In this document: positions 46,723 through 58,711 of the stretch, piece by piece
How the letters are laid out: every line of letters starts with the position of its first letter
How positions within the stretch are numbered: the first letter of the stretch is position 1
Source: Calycina herbarum
Taxonomy: Eukaryota > Ascomycota > Leotiomycetes > Helotiales > Pezizellaceae
DNA: 64,000 nt
Direction of reading: 5' to 3'
Assembly (NCBI GenBank): GCA_001414485.1
Contig: LLEY01000018.1
Coordinates: 248,001-312,000 of the forward strand
Translations under genes and position numbers: made by a program
Notes under the pieces: model-generated
What the model saw: only the letters and a program-made list of their open reading frames with translations
The model's database searches: none
Told to the model about the DNA's origin: nothing

Positions 46723-46983
46723 CTTGGTCGAGAGTTCGTTATGATTTCATATCGTTAAATGCGGTGGTGTTGTTGGCGACCCCTCAGTAGAATTCCCGTC
46801 CGTTCGTTTGTATTTGTTTACTTGGGGATCTTTCACCAGGTTGATGTTGGAAGGCGCGGGTGGAGCTTTTTACAGGGGCTTCCGATGCGCTAGCGTCATG
46901 CTGCCTGGGGAGCTTCAGGTGCCGCATCTCGTTGCTTGCGCAAGACGAAGCTGCTCTAAAGTATCACCAAGAAAACCAGCAAG

Positions 46984-47516
46984 ATGGCAGCTCCAGCATC
47001 TGCCTACAAGGATAGGGAGTTTCTTGCAGTCATTGGAGATGAGGTGAGTCTCTTTCACTGGTGGTTAATATCAACGGAAGCTAATCGTGCGGGTGGGCAG
47101 GACTCAGTAACCGGTCTACTATTAGCTGGCATTGGTGTAGGTACACGATAGCTTAAAAGAATGGGCCAGTTTATTCTGACAGAGGGCAGCATGTCACTCA
47201 ACCTCCAGACTCGCAAAAGAACTTCCTTGTTGTCGACAGCAAGACGGATAACGCAACTATCGAAGAAGCATTCGAGAAATTCACAACGGAGAGGAAGGAC
47301 ATTGGCATTCTGCTCATAAACCAACATGTACGACTTCTCTGATATATGCGGAAGCTTCGTGCTAATACACAATAGATTGCTGAACGAATCCGTCACCGAG
47401 TCGATACATACACAGCTGCTTTCCCCGCCCTTCTCGAAATCCCCAGCAAGGACCACCCATACGACCCAGAGAAGGACAGCGTCTTGAGGAGAGTGCGAAG
47501 ATTATTCGGAGAGTAG
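46984..47516 (+). CDS. VMA7: V-type ATPase subunit F
   Basis: Subunit F sits on the central rotor of the V1 sector, which acidifies the vacuole and Golgi. Four exons, 46984-47043, 47101-47136, 47190-47327 and 47376-47516, give 124 residues, the usual size. Landmarks in order are [67 protein letters not shown] and RRLFGE. All introns are 48-57 bp with GT..AG ends. The second exon is only 36 nt. Confidence 0.96.
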
Positions 47517-48132
47517 AGTCGATGTTATATGGGCTGGGCTAGGTGTTTGGGTCTCTACATGCACATGGGAATAGGCTGTGGGTATGAAATGGCATCCAAC
47601 CTCTGTATTGTTATTACAACGAGGTTAAAACAGGAGATATGATGATTCGTGAGGGCGCAAAACGACCAGCAGCGATACAGCTCCCGGATCAGATACAAGT
47701 CTTGCAAATTCATTCGGCCGCGATAAACTATCTCTCCCAAGCTAAACCTATGGAGTTCATAGGCCCTGTGAGTAAAGTAAATATAAGGAAACCCTTTCTC
47801 CGTGCATCTAACTTGGTCAAAATGCGTGGAGGATAATTAGAGGGCTAAAAGGACTAGAACACAATTCCTCAGAGGTTCCAACTCGTTTCAACATCACTTG
47901 ATATAGTCCTACAATCGCTCGAGTGATGAGGGTAGGGTGACGCGGAATAATGCCTGGATTTCTTATCGTCAAATTACCCTTTGCTCCAATATGTTCTGCT
48001 TATAAAACATCCATGATTAATCCATTGTACATTGCGGACGTAGAAAACTCCATAGGAAAAAAGCCGTCCATGTTCACTCGTGCTGGTACCTCCCCAGACC
48101 AGCATCTCCCCTTCTCAATTTACGATCCCCAT
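47517..48132. other. intergenic, convergent 3' flanks of VMA7 and NPC2
   Basis: No gene seen. This should hold both 3' UTRs. Confidence 0.5.
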
Positions 48133-48774
48133 TTAGAACGTAACAGTTGCTTCCAAGCACACGATATGCTCCTTCTTATCCTTGGTATACGCATCGGCAA
48201 TGACAGTGTAGGTTCCCTAAAACAAGTCAATAAAACATCCGAAATCGTGATGTGATCCAGCACTTACTCCAGGAATCTGTTTTGGTATCTCAACGTCCTT
48301 GGTGATCGTCACCTGTCCCTTCTTGATAGGACACTTCAAATCGACATTCGAGACTTGTTCGCAGAGATCGGCTTGGGTGGTGAGAAGCTTGATTATTCCA
48401 TACTTGACTTGCAAGTCGACATATGCGCCCTCTCCAACATCCTGTAACAGGGTGCCGACAGCTTCGATCGTGAGGTTTGCACCACTGTAATTACACAAGA
48501 TCAGCTTGTGTCCCCCAACAAAATCTCACTTCTGCGAAATGAGGAAAGAAAGGCGAGTAACATACGGGGTAGGTGGGTTTGGAGTCAAGTTAACATGATC
48601 GAGAACGAGGATATTACTGCTGTGTTCCTTCTTGCAGTGGACGAGTGGGTTATTGCCTGGGATAGCTTCTCCCTTGTCGTCGAGGACTTTCTGGCCGTTG
48701 CCGAAGGAGATTCCGAAGTCTGCTACGACGAGGGAGCTTAAGCAGAGCGATGCGAGGGTGAGGGAGAACTTCAT
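48133..48774 (-). CDS. NPC2: NPC2/ML-domain sterol and phospholipid transfer protein
   Basis: ML-domain proteins of this type are soluble vacuolar or secreted lipid carriers (phosphatidylglycerol/phosphatidylinositol transfer protein in Aspergillus; NPC2 in yeast binds sterol). Three exons, 48566-48774, 48268-48484 and 48133-48216, give 169 residues. A signal peptide spans about residues 1-18 (MKFSLTLASLCLSSLVVA). The ML fold follows: a first strand near LVHCKKEHSSNILVLDHVNLTPNPPTPG, GANLTIEAVG, a cysteine pair around QADLCEQV and VDLKCPIKKG, then GTYTVIADAYTKD and a terminal IVCLEATVTF. The conserved cysteines fit the family's disulphides. Introns are 75 and 51 bp. Confidence 0.93.
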
Positions 48775-49802
48775 GTTTGGGGTTTGTGGTTGGAGTATGT
48801 GTTGGAGTGGAATGTTGATAGCTATCGTGGGGAGGATAAGATAGGATGTGAGAGGTTGGTTCAGCCGATGCAGGCCTGAAGAGTGGCGGGGGGCTTAGCG
48901 CTTGTTTTGTGACCAGGTAGTTCACGTAGTTGGGATGACGTTTTCAGGATAGATTGAGAATCACGAAATTAGAGAGGAGTTTTGTGTGAGGATTTTGAAT
49001 CAAATGCATAGAATCCTGTGAGACTTCTTCTACTTCTCGGCCATTCAATGTGCAGGTGTTGTTGCACTAGTTGCGCGAGTGCTCCTCTGACTCGTACAAC
49101 AGTTTCACGACAGTAAATACAATGACATAAATCTGCAAAAAGTAGATCGCGAAATCTCCATGGCTTTATCTCTAAGTTTCTTCAGAGGTATCTCGTTTTG
49201 AAGAAATGACAAAAGATCTAATCCTGGCCCGGAATATGATATGACTCGAAACAGATCACCAGGTGAGCGATGCTTTTTGACTGGCACGAGGCCCACCACT
49301 CGCTAAACGACCAACTCTTTGTATAAAGCCTCCTCATCCCCCATTCTTTTATCTATTTCCTCTCTTCTTTCTCATTCTATTCACACTGCTAGGGCGATCA
49401 CCTTTGAAAATCGTGTTAGAAGGAGACCTTCACTGGAGGTCGAGTTCTATTTACCTGGTGTAATTTTTTGATCATGCTCCTTTTGGGTTTGGGAAATTCT
49501 TTCATTGAGATCTTACCTTCGTGATTGGGCTTGAAGGAGGAGACGTTTGGGAAAGTAGGCTCGTCTGACGCTGGTGTCGTTCGAGGTGTTGGTAATCAAC
49601 TCTATCATTCTAACTTGCTGGAACAAATTAAATAAAGCTAGAACGACGAGTTAACTTGGCTGCGAGATCATCACCCCACGCAAATCTTTTCCTTCCTAAC
49701 AGTTTCTATTTTGATGGCAAATAAATATTAAATATTATAGAATTAGAGGCAATTCCAGACGTCAGGATTCCCACTTTTCTTGTCTCTTATGAATCGATCG
49801 CT
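48775..49802. other. intergenic: NPC2 promoter and EBP 3' flank
   Basis: About 1 kb. A pyrimidine-rich stretch (TTTCCTCTCTTCTTTCTC) lies at 49350-49375. No gene seen. Confidence 0.5.
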
Positions 49803-50648
49803 CTAGGAAATCTTCTTCGCGCTCCCACTTTCCACCTTGCTTTTGGATACGACGAAAGCCTTGGCTGTAGCACGAATGGAACTGTACAAACAGGCTTCTG
49901 GAATTAGATCAAGTTCAATCTTGGAATATGAGAACTTACAGGCTGGAATGACAAGCCAGAAGGCATTCATGAAAATGAAGTAAAACCAGAAATAATACGG
50001 CTCAGGTCGATAGAATCTTTTCCCAGAGTGATAATCATCGAAAAGACTTGTAAGATAGTAAAGCATATCCCCATAGAATTGTCCGGTAGAGACTAAGGCT
50101 TGGATCGGATGTCGATATGGCGAGTCTTTCACGATGAGAATTGCCGTCACAAATGATAGTGGTCCCCAAGTTATCTACAAATTCATGAGTGACTATATTG
50201 TAACGTGATTGTAATTGATTCCATACCATCGTCCAGGTCTCCATACACAAAACAAATGAATCGGAAAACATATATCTCGAATCGCTGAGGGCATATTCCT
50301 TCCACAGCATCCCAAAGAAATCATCCATGCTCGCCATTTGCGTATGATTGAGCACAAAGTAGCCTTCGAAGAATAGATGAATCATACCGCCTATTAATCA
50401 GAGTCAGGTAGTGCTTTCACAAGATAGACTTTGCACTCACACAAAACAAACCATAGAAAAAGACCGCGATCGGATCGACTCAGTCGTGGATTGACCCAGT
50501 TGGCGACAATCAAGGAGCTTCCAAGAATAACAAAACATCCCGCGGCAAACGCAAGAACGAGGGCGAATGGCCCAAGTCGATTGGCGACAAATACATTCCC
50601 TGAGAGGACAATTCCCTCAGGGTAGTATGGATGAAGTGGTGCTTTCAT
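49803..50648 (-). CDS. EBP/EXPERA-domain membrane protein
   Basis: EBP (emopamil-binding protein) is the sterol delta8-delta7 isomerase of animals and plants; fungi normally use ERG2 for that step, so the role of this homologue is open. Four exons, 50441-50648, 50227-50390, 49940-50174 and 49803-49894, give 232 residues. Four or five membrane segments are visible. The family's catalytic motif is present as HLFFEGYF, with His and Glu four apart as in human EBP, followed by LWKEYALSDSRY and a CMETWTM motif (the Glu-Thr pair). PYRHPIQALVSTGQFYGDMLYY and FWFYFIFMNAFWLVIPA also fit. The C-terminus is basic and Ser-rich. All introns are 45-52 bp. The enzyme activity is inferred from the motifs only. 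Confidence 0.87.
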
Positions 50649-51403
50649 CGTGGGGGTATTTCCAGCTTTTCAATCGAGGAAAAATGAGAGGTATTCGGAT
50701 AGATCTAGAACACAATTGGTGTTTGAGAATTGAGAATTTTCATCAGCATTCCGTCGTACCCTTTCTCCTTCAGCCAATAGGTACCTGTGAGCTCACTGAG
50801 CTGTCTCGTTGTTCAGGGGTGGCATCACGTGGAAGGAACATTCCGCGCCAACAAGACGCAACTCGGTGGGCCCGTCTAGATGGGCGCCGTAATTGGTCCA
50901 CCACCCACCTCTCCTTCTCTATCACTTTACCACTGCACTCCACTTCAACCGACTTTAGACTCCCTGATTCCCAGGCTATTGAATTGACCAACGCTTTCTC
51001 CCTCAACACCAAGAAGCCTCCCATTTCTAAGCCATTCTCACCATGGCTGAAGGTCAGTAACAACGAGGCATTGTCTTTGTGCTCCGCCACTTCACCACTG
51101 CCGACACTCAGCGACTTCAACCGTATCACCGGATAACACGATACGAGGATCACTGCACTGCTTGCTACACCCGGCTTGCCTGACTACTGATTAGCAACCA
51201 CTGCTGCCAGGCACGGTCCAACGTCAACCGCAACGACAGAGACAAGAGACGCCGACGCATTTCCGCATCCCTCATTTACATCACCTCCAGCCTCTCCTCT
51301 CCCTCTCTATCCACCCTGGAGACCGAAAGGATACTCACCTTGTTAATCTTTGGGAAGTTGGTAGGCGAGTAGCAGCTCTCGTGCAAGCTGCTCCACCGTC
51401 TCA
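50649..51403. promoter_or_regulatory. divergent promoter and long leader of the kinase gene
   Basis: About 750 bp separate the EBP and kinase start codons. The frame 50567-51136 has no recognisable product. A five-codon upstream ORF in good context (ACCATGG) lies at 51043-51060. Confidence 0.45.
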
Positions 51404-53487
51404 ATGACAGCCCTCTCCCACACCTCTTCTCCCTCCCCAAACTCGCTCCCAAGCGAGAAACGGATGTTCTCTGGATTCACGATGCCGACCAAGAATAGCA
51501 ATGGCCACAGCCATAACCCCTTCCCGCAGAAGCTCAAGAACTTCTTCCGAATAAATAGCCTAGGAAGCAACAATAGCGAGAAGGAAGGATCCATGAAATC
51601 GGAAAGCAAGAGTTCCTTTCGACAATCCAAATTCTTCCCAAGCGTTGGCCGGAATCGATCACAAACAGTAGCAAGCGAAGGCAATGGGTTGGATGATGGG
51701 GTTAGTCCTACCGCTCACGCGAACCCCTACTTCGCACACCAGGGCCCTCCCGCCTTACGACATCACAATGAGGGTTCAGTACCCCCAAGCCCCCCTGATA
51801 CTCCGACACTGAAGTTGGATGCTGTTGCAGGTGTAAACGATCAAGCCACAATCGCTGGAAAGGAGGAGTTGGCTCGGAAGCTGAGAAGAGTAGCGAGTGC
51901 TCCCAATGCACAGGGTCTGTTTTCTTCTAGCAAGGGCGACGACCGCCCTGCCACGGCGGAACTGGGCAAGGAACCATTAGCACACAATGCCAGTACAAGT
52001 ATGCTCGCGCTGGTGGATTCGAAAAATGGCAATCTAGGTATACCAGGACAAGACGGGCTCGGCGAATTGCAACCACCAAATCGAAATATGGCTTTTAGGC
52101 GGACGTACAGTTCAAATTCCATCAAGGTTCGCAACGTGGAGGTTGGGCCATCAAGTTTCGATAAGATTAAGTTGATTGGCAAAGGAGACGTAGGAAAAGT
52201 GTATCTTGTACGGGAAAAGAAGAGCAGCAGGCTATATGCCATGAAGGGTATGCACACCCTTTCTCAGTTTCGTCGGGAGTTGCTGCTGACATATCATAGT
52301 ACTGAGTAAGAAGGAAATGATCAAGCGAAACAAGATCAAGAGAGCTCTCGCTGAGCAGGAAATTCTTGCCACCAGCAATCACCCATTTATTGTCACCCTT
52401 TACCATTCGTTTCAATCCGAGGATCATCTGTATCTATGCATGGAATATTGCAGTGGTGGAGAGTTCTTCAGAGCGTTACAAACTAGGCCTGGAAGGTGTA
52501 TACCAGAAGAAGATGCTAGATTCTATGCTGCAGAAGTTACTGCGGCTTTGGAGTATCTACATCTGATGGGCTTCATTTATAGAGATCTTAAACCTGAGAG
52601 TATGCCAGTTCTTCTCCATTCACTGACCCAGGGCTGACTTTCATAGACATTCTTCTTCATCAATCTGGACACATTATGTTATCAGACTTTGATCTTTCAA
52701 AACAGTCTGACCCCGGTGGAAAGCCAACCATGATTGTCGGAAGAAACGGCACAAACACAAACTCATTACCTACGATCGATACCAAGTCATGTATAGCGAA
52801 TTTCAGGACAAACTCGTTCGTTGGAACCGAGGAGTATATTGCGCCGGAGGTGATTAAGGGTTGTGGGCATACAAGTGCTGTGGATTGGTGGACCCTTGGC
52901 ATCTTGATCTACGAAATGTTGTTCGGTACCACACCTTTCAAGGGCAAGAATCGAAATGCTACATTCGCCAATATTTTGCGAGATGATGTACCATTTCCTG
53001 AACATTCTGGTAATCCCCAGACTTCAAAGTGAGTATATTCCTGTGGTCTGTATTGATTCCTCTACTTTTGCTGACAGAATTTAGTCTTTGCAAATCTTTG
53101 ATTCGCAAGCTTCTCATCAAGGATGAGAATCGTCGATTGGGTGCTAGAGCGGGAGCATCCGATGTCAAGGGTCACCCATTTTTCCGAACTACGCAATGGG
53201 CTCTCATTCGTCACATGAAGCCACCGATGATCCCACACCAAGGAAGAGGCATTGACACTGTCAACTTCCGCAACGTGAAGGAGAGTGAAAGTGTTGATAT
53301 CAGCGGAAGCCGAGGTTTAACATTACCTAAGGGCGTACCCCTTGATTCCGGTTTAGCGACGCCAGGAGAGGCGGTTGTAGATCCATTTGAGGAGTTCAAC
53401 TCGGTCACATTACATCACGATGGCGACGAGCATAACGGACAACACGAGGACCAACACAATGGTCGTTATGATGGGAATGGAAGGTAG
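51404..53487 (+). CDS. nrc-2: AGC-family serine/threonine kinase NRC-2 (flippase kinase type)
   Basis: Orthologues are Neurospora NRC-2, which represses conidiation, and yeast FPK1/KIN82, which activate phospholipid flippases. Four exons, 51404-52247, 52300-52599, 52647-53028 and 53085-53487, give 642 residues. The N-terminal 260 residues are disordered and Ser/Pro-rich. The kinase domain follows: glycine loop [11 protein letters not shown], Lys281 in YAMK, YRDLKPEN catalytic loop, DFDLSK in place of DFG (typical of this group), and a long activation insert ending [37 protein letters not shown] and [10 protein letters not shown] complete it. The C-terminal tail has a [15 protein letters not shown] region. 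Each intron is short, 47-56 bp. The last residues are His/Gly/Asn-rich. Confidence 0.95.
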
Positions 53488-54081
53488 CCTCAAGTCCCGA
53501 CGGTTGACCGGATCGATTTCTAGCATCATCTAGGCGATCGATCCAGTTTGGGAGGTTAGAGTATTTTTGGTAGGCGAAGAAGGAAAGAAAGATACTTGAA
53601 GAGAAGATTTCTTGGTGATCATCTTCTAGTATGAGTGAGCGAGTGAGAGGCCCTGGAGAAAAGACGATAAAGTGTAAATTGCAGCAGCGAGGCATATTTT
53701 TCTTTTTGCTTGCTATTTTTCTTTTTTCTTCTGGCCTGGACAAAAAACATGGATTCAGAGGTACTGGGCTGGGTCATGTTCTTGTTGTTCTTTTGATTGC
53801 ATTGTAAATATGGATTTTCTTCTTTATGGATCATCTTGTGGGAGAGGGATGGGGTTTTTTGGGCGTTCAACTTTCTACGTTTATTGAGGCATGGTATCAG
53901 CAGAGTTGGAGGTTGTTTTATTTGAGAGGTTTATGAGATTATTTGAGATCCTGAGTTTTTTTTCTTTTGCTTGTGAATTTTGAGAGGTTGAGAGTGGTGT
54001 ACCAGAGGGTACACGCACTGGCCGATGTCGGTATATGCTTTTCTATTATACGAGCGATCCGGAAGAATGACCGAGTCTAAA

Positions 54082-54140
54082 TGCCGATTATTCGAGTCCA
54101 ACTCGTACAATATCTCATGTTGGAATAATTAGTGATTCTC
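54082..54140. repeat. second copy of the palindromic repeat
   Basis: Begins TGCCGATTATTCGAG and ends GGAATAATTAGTGATTCTC. It matches 14050-14131 apart from a missing middle of about 14 bp, and keeps the inverted ends. Confidence 0.55.
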
Positions 54141-54725
54141 GACCGCCTCAAGTGGCACTGGTGTTTCTTTATAACCCTTGTTACATGCTTGCGTGGGGAA
54201 CAAGGACCGGCTCGATTCATGGCTAGAGGTATCTGAGCCTACCGAAAATAATAGTTGTCTAATGGGATGTGAAGGGAGCCAGTACTGCTGGGCTTTTGCT
54301 TGGGTTTTCCACTTTCTCGAGGCTTGGTCGGTTTTTTGTTTTGCATAGTTCTCCCTGAAGGTCTTAGAGAAATGACTAATAATTTTTTATCTGGGCGATT
54401 GTTTTTCTTCCATGAGTTGGTGCATGTATTTACTTAGTCTTAGGAATATTGTCCAGATAGAGAAGATGGTGGGGTGCTTTTCTTCTGTTACATGGAACTT
54501 GTAGGCCAGAAATTGATGTTTGGCTCTTTCTGGTGATACCTATGAACGGATGAGCTTTCCTCTCATTTGCGTTTCTCTTGTGGGCTGGGCTTTTTTTTGG
54601 TGTGTCGATGAGGCTGAGGCCTTTGACCTGGGAATTCCAAGGCTCTTCGTTGACGCTAAGAAACGTGCCAATGTTCGGAGGGGGCAGAAGAATCTAGGAT
54701 TTCTATTGGTTGAGATAAAATTTCA

Positions 54726-55646
54726 AGGCCCTTCGTTGACGCTAAGAAAGCAGTGATATGCACTACAAGGGCAATGAAAACAAGGGCAATGACAACAGGG
54801 GCAATGACAATGCTGTAAACGGATGTAAGCGTATCAGCTACTCACGTGTTATTTACCCCTCCATTCCCACTTTTGGATTGAGGTGCGTTTTTCTTGTATG
54901 TAGGTATGTCTTTTATTTAGAATATTCTCCCTGGTCGTCTCAGACAATTGGCTTCAAGAGATCTAGGTTGGTATTTTAGATTGTTTTATTCGAAAGAAGA
55001 GGAAGGTGCGTCTGCACTGCCTCTTTTCTCGTCCACCAGGAGACAAAAGACAAGCGTTGTGTATTCTACAAGCAAGTTATCTTCTTCTTTTGGATCGATT
55101 AGAAAGTCTCTAGCGGTTCAATGTAGAAGTTCTACGAGAAATGAACTTCCAGTAGAAGAGCATCAATACGTGGTCGCGTCAATAGTGTCGCGTATCTTCA
55201 TGTCGAGCGATCATTGATATCCAGAAGCATGGGCCTGTAAGGCGATATTTTGGCAGGAGATTATGTCCTGGGTGATGAGCTTTGGAGGCAAGTCTGACCT
55301 TGATTTGCCGAGTCTACGGAGTGTTTGCAGCTGAATCCAGAATATTCCAGGCCAGACAGAGGGACGCAAGACTCTCGACCATCGTTGGCTAAAGTAAACT
55401 ATTTGAGAACAGTTTCAATTGCCAGTTTGTTATTAAGTCAAATATATCTCAATCTGGTGTGGGAAAACAGAGCCAATCCCAAAGTGCAGCAGGATTCATC
55501 CTACATACTATCCAGCCAATAAAGTGCATCTGCGGCATGCGGGCACTTCTTCTTACGGTCGACGAAGGGCCTGGATTCAGAACCAGTGAATAATTCCTAT
55601 AACCCCGGTAGCAGCATGAGCACTGCTTTCTTAGCGTCAACGAAGG
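54726..55646. repeat. inverted repeat pair about 0.9 kb apart
   Basis: CCCTTCGTTGACGCTAAGAA at the left and its reverse complement at 55617-55646 form a matching block of about 30 bp with two mismatches, ending AAGCAGTG on the left arm. A third, direct copy without AAGCAGTG lies at about 54641-54665. The 0.9 kb between the arms has no coding frame of note. Confidence 0.55.
54769..54810. repeat. short tandem repeat GGGCAATGA(C/A)AACA
   Basis: Three nearly identical copies of a 14-15 bp unit: GGGCAATGAAAACAA, GGGCAATGACAACAG and GGGCAATGACAATG. Confidence 0.75.
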
Positions 55647-55803
55647 GACTTTGAAATCCAATCCTGTCAAAAATAAATCCTCACTTATGCCCTCTCGAAT
55701 CTCAACCCATCTATCCATATAAACACAGTTTCCAGTCATGAAGTTATTTTGTACAGTTCGGGTAATCATATAATTCTCAGAATGGAAATGTCAAATTCCC
55801 AAT

Positions 55804-58043
55804 CTACTCAATCTGCTTCTGTCCACCCGCCGATTTCTCGTCACCAAGCACCAACTTCAGTGCTTCAACCGTAATCCCAAGGACCTCCTGACTCCTCGAC
55901 AACTTCAAACACTCCTTCAGCGCCTCAACCCCACCCTTCTCCTTCACCTTCTCAACCCCCCATTCTCCCACCTTCCCCGGCGCCGTCAGCACATTCAAAA
56001 CACAAACCACGCCTCTATGTCTCAACTCCTCGCCCTCCTCCTTACACATCCCCAACAACAAACTAACCCCCCGATCCCTCTCCAGAATCGCATTAACAGC
56101 CGTATCCCACTCCGTTAAACTCGCCAGGGCACCACCTGCCGCTCGACGAGTTTCGAAATCCTCGGAGTCCGTGAGGGCGAGGAGAATGTGCATGCGGTGA
56201 CTGGCTTGTTTGCTTCCATCGGCGAATTTGGCTACGCCTTCGGGGGATTGCATGAGGTTGCAGATTAGTTCTACGGTCGCGCGGGTGATCATTTTGTTGT
56301 TTGAGAGGAGGAGTTCTTCGATTTGGGGGAAGGAGTTGCGAATTATTGGGTTTCGTGCTGTGTCATCTGTGGAGGCGAGATTTGTGAGGGCTAGTAAGGA
56401 TTCGAAGACTGGGAGGAGATCTCGTTGTTCTGATGTAGGATCATCTGAAAGGAGGAGGAGAAGAGGACGGATAGAAGAGGTAAGAGGGAGGGGATTTGAG
56501 CCTCCGAAAATGTGAAGCGGATTCGTTGAAATGAGAATTCGTGCTAAGGCATGCGCTGTGGTCCGTCGTGCAGTTGTATTCTCGTTGGGAAATATCGAAT
56601 AGGCGTGTAAAAGGAGTTTGATAGCTCCTTGCTGTGCCATTTGTCCTCGAATCTTGGAGATCTTCGAGAGAGAAAAGATGATTGAAATGACTAAAGTAAG
56701 AGATGCTATCGAACCATGTTGGCTGTGAGTGACCAATACCGGAATGACACCAGCTTCGAAAACTGCTTGACATCGCTTGGAGACATGATCATCATCATTG
56801 AGTGGATCTGGAGTTCCTGGAGATTTGGAAGCATTCGCATAAGCCTTTAGTTGACTTATTTTCTTTTGCTCTTCGGAAAGAGAAGGCATGTAGGTTGTAA
56901 GATTGACAAGGGTGCTAAGAGCTCCATAAGTTGCAGGTGATTTTGGAGGTGCCTCATTCAAAGCTTTGATGAGGTTCTTCAGGAATTGCTTGTCGTGCGC
57001 TAACTTCTCTTTGACTTTTGGTTGTAAAGATGCATAGGCGAGACCTTCGATTGAGCTTTGTTGAGAAGATTCTGTGGAAAGCATATTTTTGAACATGTCA
57101 GACAGATCCTCCATACTCGTTGTTGCTGGTTGTATTCTTTCTTCGGAATCGGCAGAGGGTGCTGAGGAGACAACCTTCACTTCGAAGTCAGTCACTTTTG
57201 AGCACTTCAAGAATGAAATATAGAGGATTAATAATGTGAAATAATCCCTACCTGTAACTTTGCCAAAACAACAGCCGCTAAATTGACGACTGTTGGGGAA
57301 TGGATACGTTGTTGGATAGAGCCATCCTCTACAACATGTGACAGCTCCTCAGAAGGTACATCTGCAGGGGTAGGTGGGACGAAATTGACCATTTCTTCCA
57401 ACCATTCCGTACAATATTTCTTGATAGCCTCTCGACAGGGAGTATTCATACAAGCGACGTTCAACATTTCCAAAGCGGCCTGTTCCACTTTCCTGCTCTT
57501 CCATTTTCGCTTCATCAAAGGTCCCAGACTTGGGACGAACCCCTCGCTAAGGAAAAGCGTCGCTGTAACATCAGGAACAATGGGAAATATCGAGGCGGCA
57601 ACAGAAAAGGCAAGAATGAAATCGTCATATGTTCCCTTTTGAACCCGATCATAGAAGAACTGTGATAAATATTCGACGCCTTTATCTCCAGCAGCTTTGA
57701 GATATGCTGATGTGGTTAATGTTGCATGACCCCTGACAGTCGGGGATTGCCGCATATCGAGATATCCCAGAACCGTTTCCAGAGAGTCTGCATCGACGAG
57801 TTGGTATAAGGGTCTATGTGGTTCAGTTGATCTGGTTGCGTCTTCGGAGTCATCGCTGAGAAGCCTGGTGAGATTATTCAACTCTTTGCAGGTGTTTTCG
57901 TCTTCTTGACCAGCTTCCATTAATCCGGCAAGGAGTAGGATAACCCGATCTTCTAGTGAACCATTTTGGCTGCGGTCGAAAACCGATGTTGGCGATGCCG
58001 GAACGCTGGAGTCGAAAATCTCATCAGGGGGTGTGGCCGCCAT
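55804..58043 (-). CDS. SHE4: UCS-domain myosin chaperone SHE4/UNC-45
   Basis: UCS proteins fold and stabilise myosin motors, and fungal members act in cytokinesis, endocytosis and mRNA transport. Two exons, 57252-58043 and 55804-57204, give 730 residues; the intron is 47 bp and begins GTAGGG. The protein is built of armadillo-like helical repeats, as in fungal UCS proteins, and lacks a clear N-terminal TPR, as expected for fungi. Landmarks are DRVILLLAGLMEAG, GYLDMRQSPTVRGHATLTTSAYLKA, SLGPLMKRKWKSRKVEQAALEMLNVACMNTPCREAI, TYGALSTLVNLTTY, GAIKLLLHAYSI and MITRATVELICNLMQSPEGVAKF. The last of these is the best UCS match. The ATG at 58043 (MAATPPDE) is preferred; an in-frame ATG at 58136 would add 31 residues. 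The family call rests on pattern, not alignment. Divergent from TFB4. Confidence 0.85.
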
Positions 58044-58711
58044 TGCATTGAGAATTTTAGATTGAAAATCGAAAGGTAAAGTTTGGTTTGGTGTTTTGTT
58101 ATCAACTGATGAAGAAGTTGACAATTTGAAGCACAAGGCTCCTCAGGTGAAGATCATATGGTGGGGCTGCTTTTGGTAAGGCGCTTTGGCCACAGAGACC
58201 GTAAAAGCGGCAGTAAATATCAGGTTCGTACCTGCCTAAGGGTAACTTAGATAAAATACCCTAAGCACTTGGGACAAGTTAAAATAGTAATCCAGATGGT
58301 TGGAACAATCAACTTCAATTACCCAAGAAAGTTGGAATAACGGAGCTAGGTTGGGTAACGAACCAGGAATCTACTGCCGCTTTTACCTTGATTTATCCAG
58401 CTCGGAACATCGATAATCCGGCCCCACTATCTAGCATAAATTCCATAAGGCTGGACAATGAACAAGGTCTTGCGACAACTTCCTCCAAGTGGTGAGGCTG
58501 CCAAAAATATCAAGAACGAGTTGAAGCGTGGAGTTTGGAGACCAGCACACATAGCCAGCTAGAAGGAGGATTAATACCACAAACCAAAACCGTCTCTCTG
58601 CCCCTTCCCCAATACTTCGCACGCGCCTGGTCGGCCTCTTATTCTCCCTTGCAAACTGAGCTGGGGAACTCTCTCAAGGCTGAGGCAACAGGCTGATATG
58701 CCACGGTCAAA
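58044..58711. promoter_or_regulatory. divergent promoter between SHE4 and TFB4
   Basis: About 670 bp separate the two start codons. The inverted-repeat element copy B occupies 58202-58385. Confidence 0.5.
58202..58385. mobile_element. MITE-like inverted-repeat element, copy B
   Basis: Both ends read TAAAAGCGGCAGTA (the right one as reverse complement), a perfect 14-bp match. The similarity continues inward for about 30 bp with several mismatches (GGTTCGT, ACC). The 184-bp body has AAGTTGGAATAA-type AT-rich motifs. The outer TA may be a target duplication. Confidence 0.65.

Larger units (their letters stand above)
53488..55803. other. 2.3-kb spacer with small repeats
   Basis: Between convergent genes. 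It contains a copy of the palindromic repeat (54082-54140), three copies of a TTCGTTGACGCTAAGAAA motif and a short tandem GGGCAATGA repeat (54769-54810). The frames at 54520 and 55449 overlap these repeats and have no recognised product. Confidence 0.5.

Noticed and set aside
50567..51136. 189-codon frame between the EBP and kinase genes
   Set aside because: No recognisable product. It overlaps the start of EBP on the opposite strand and the probable kinase leader.
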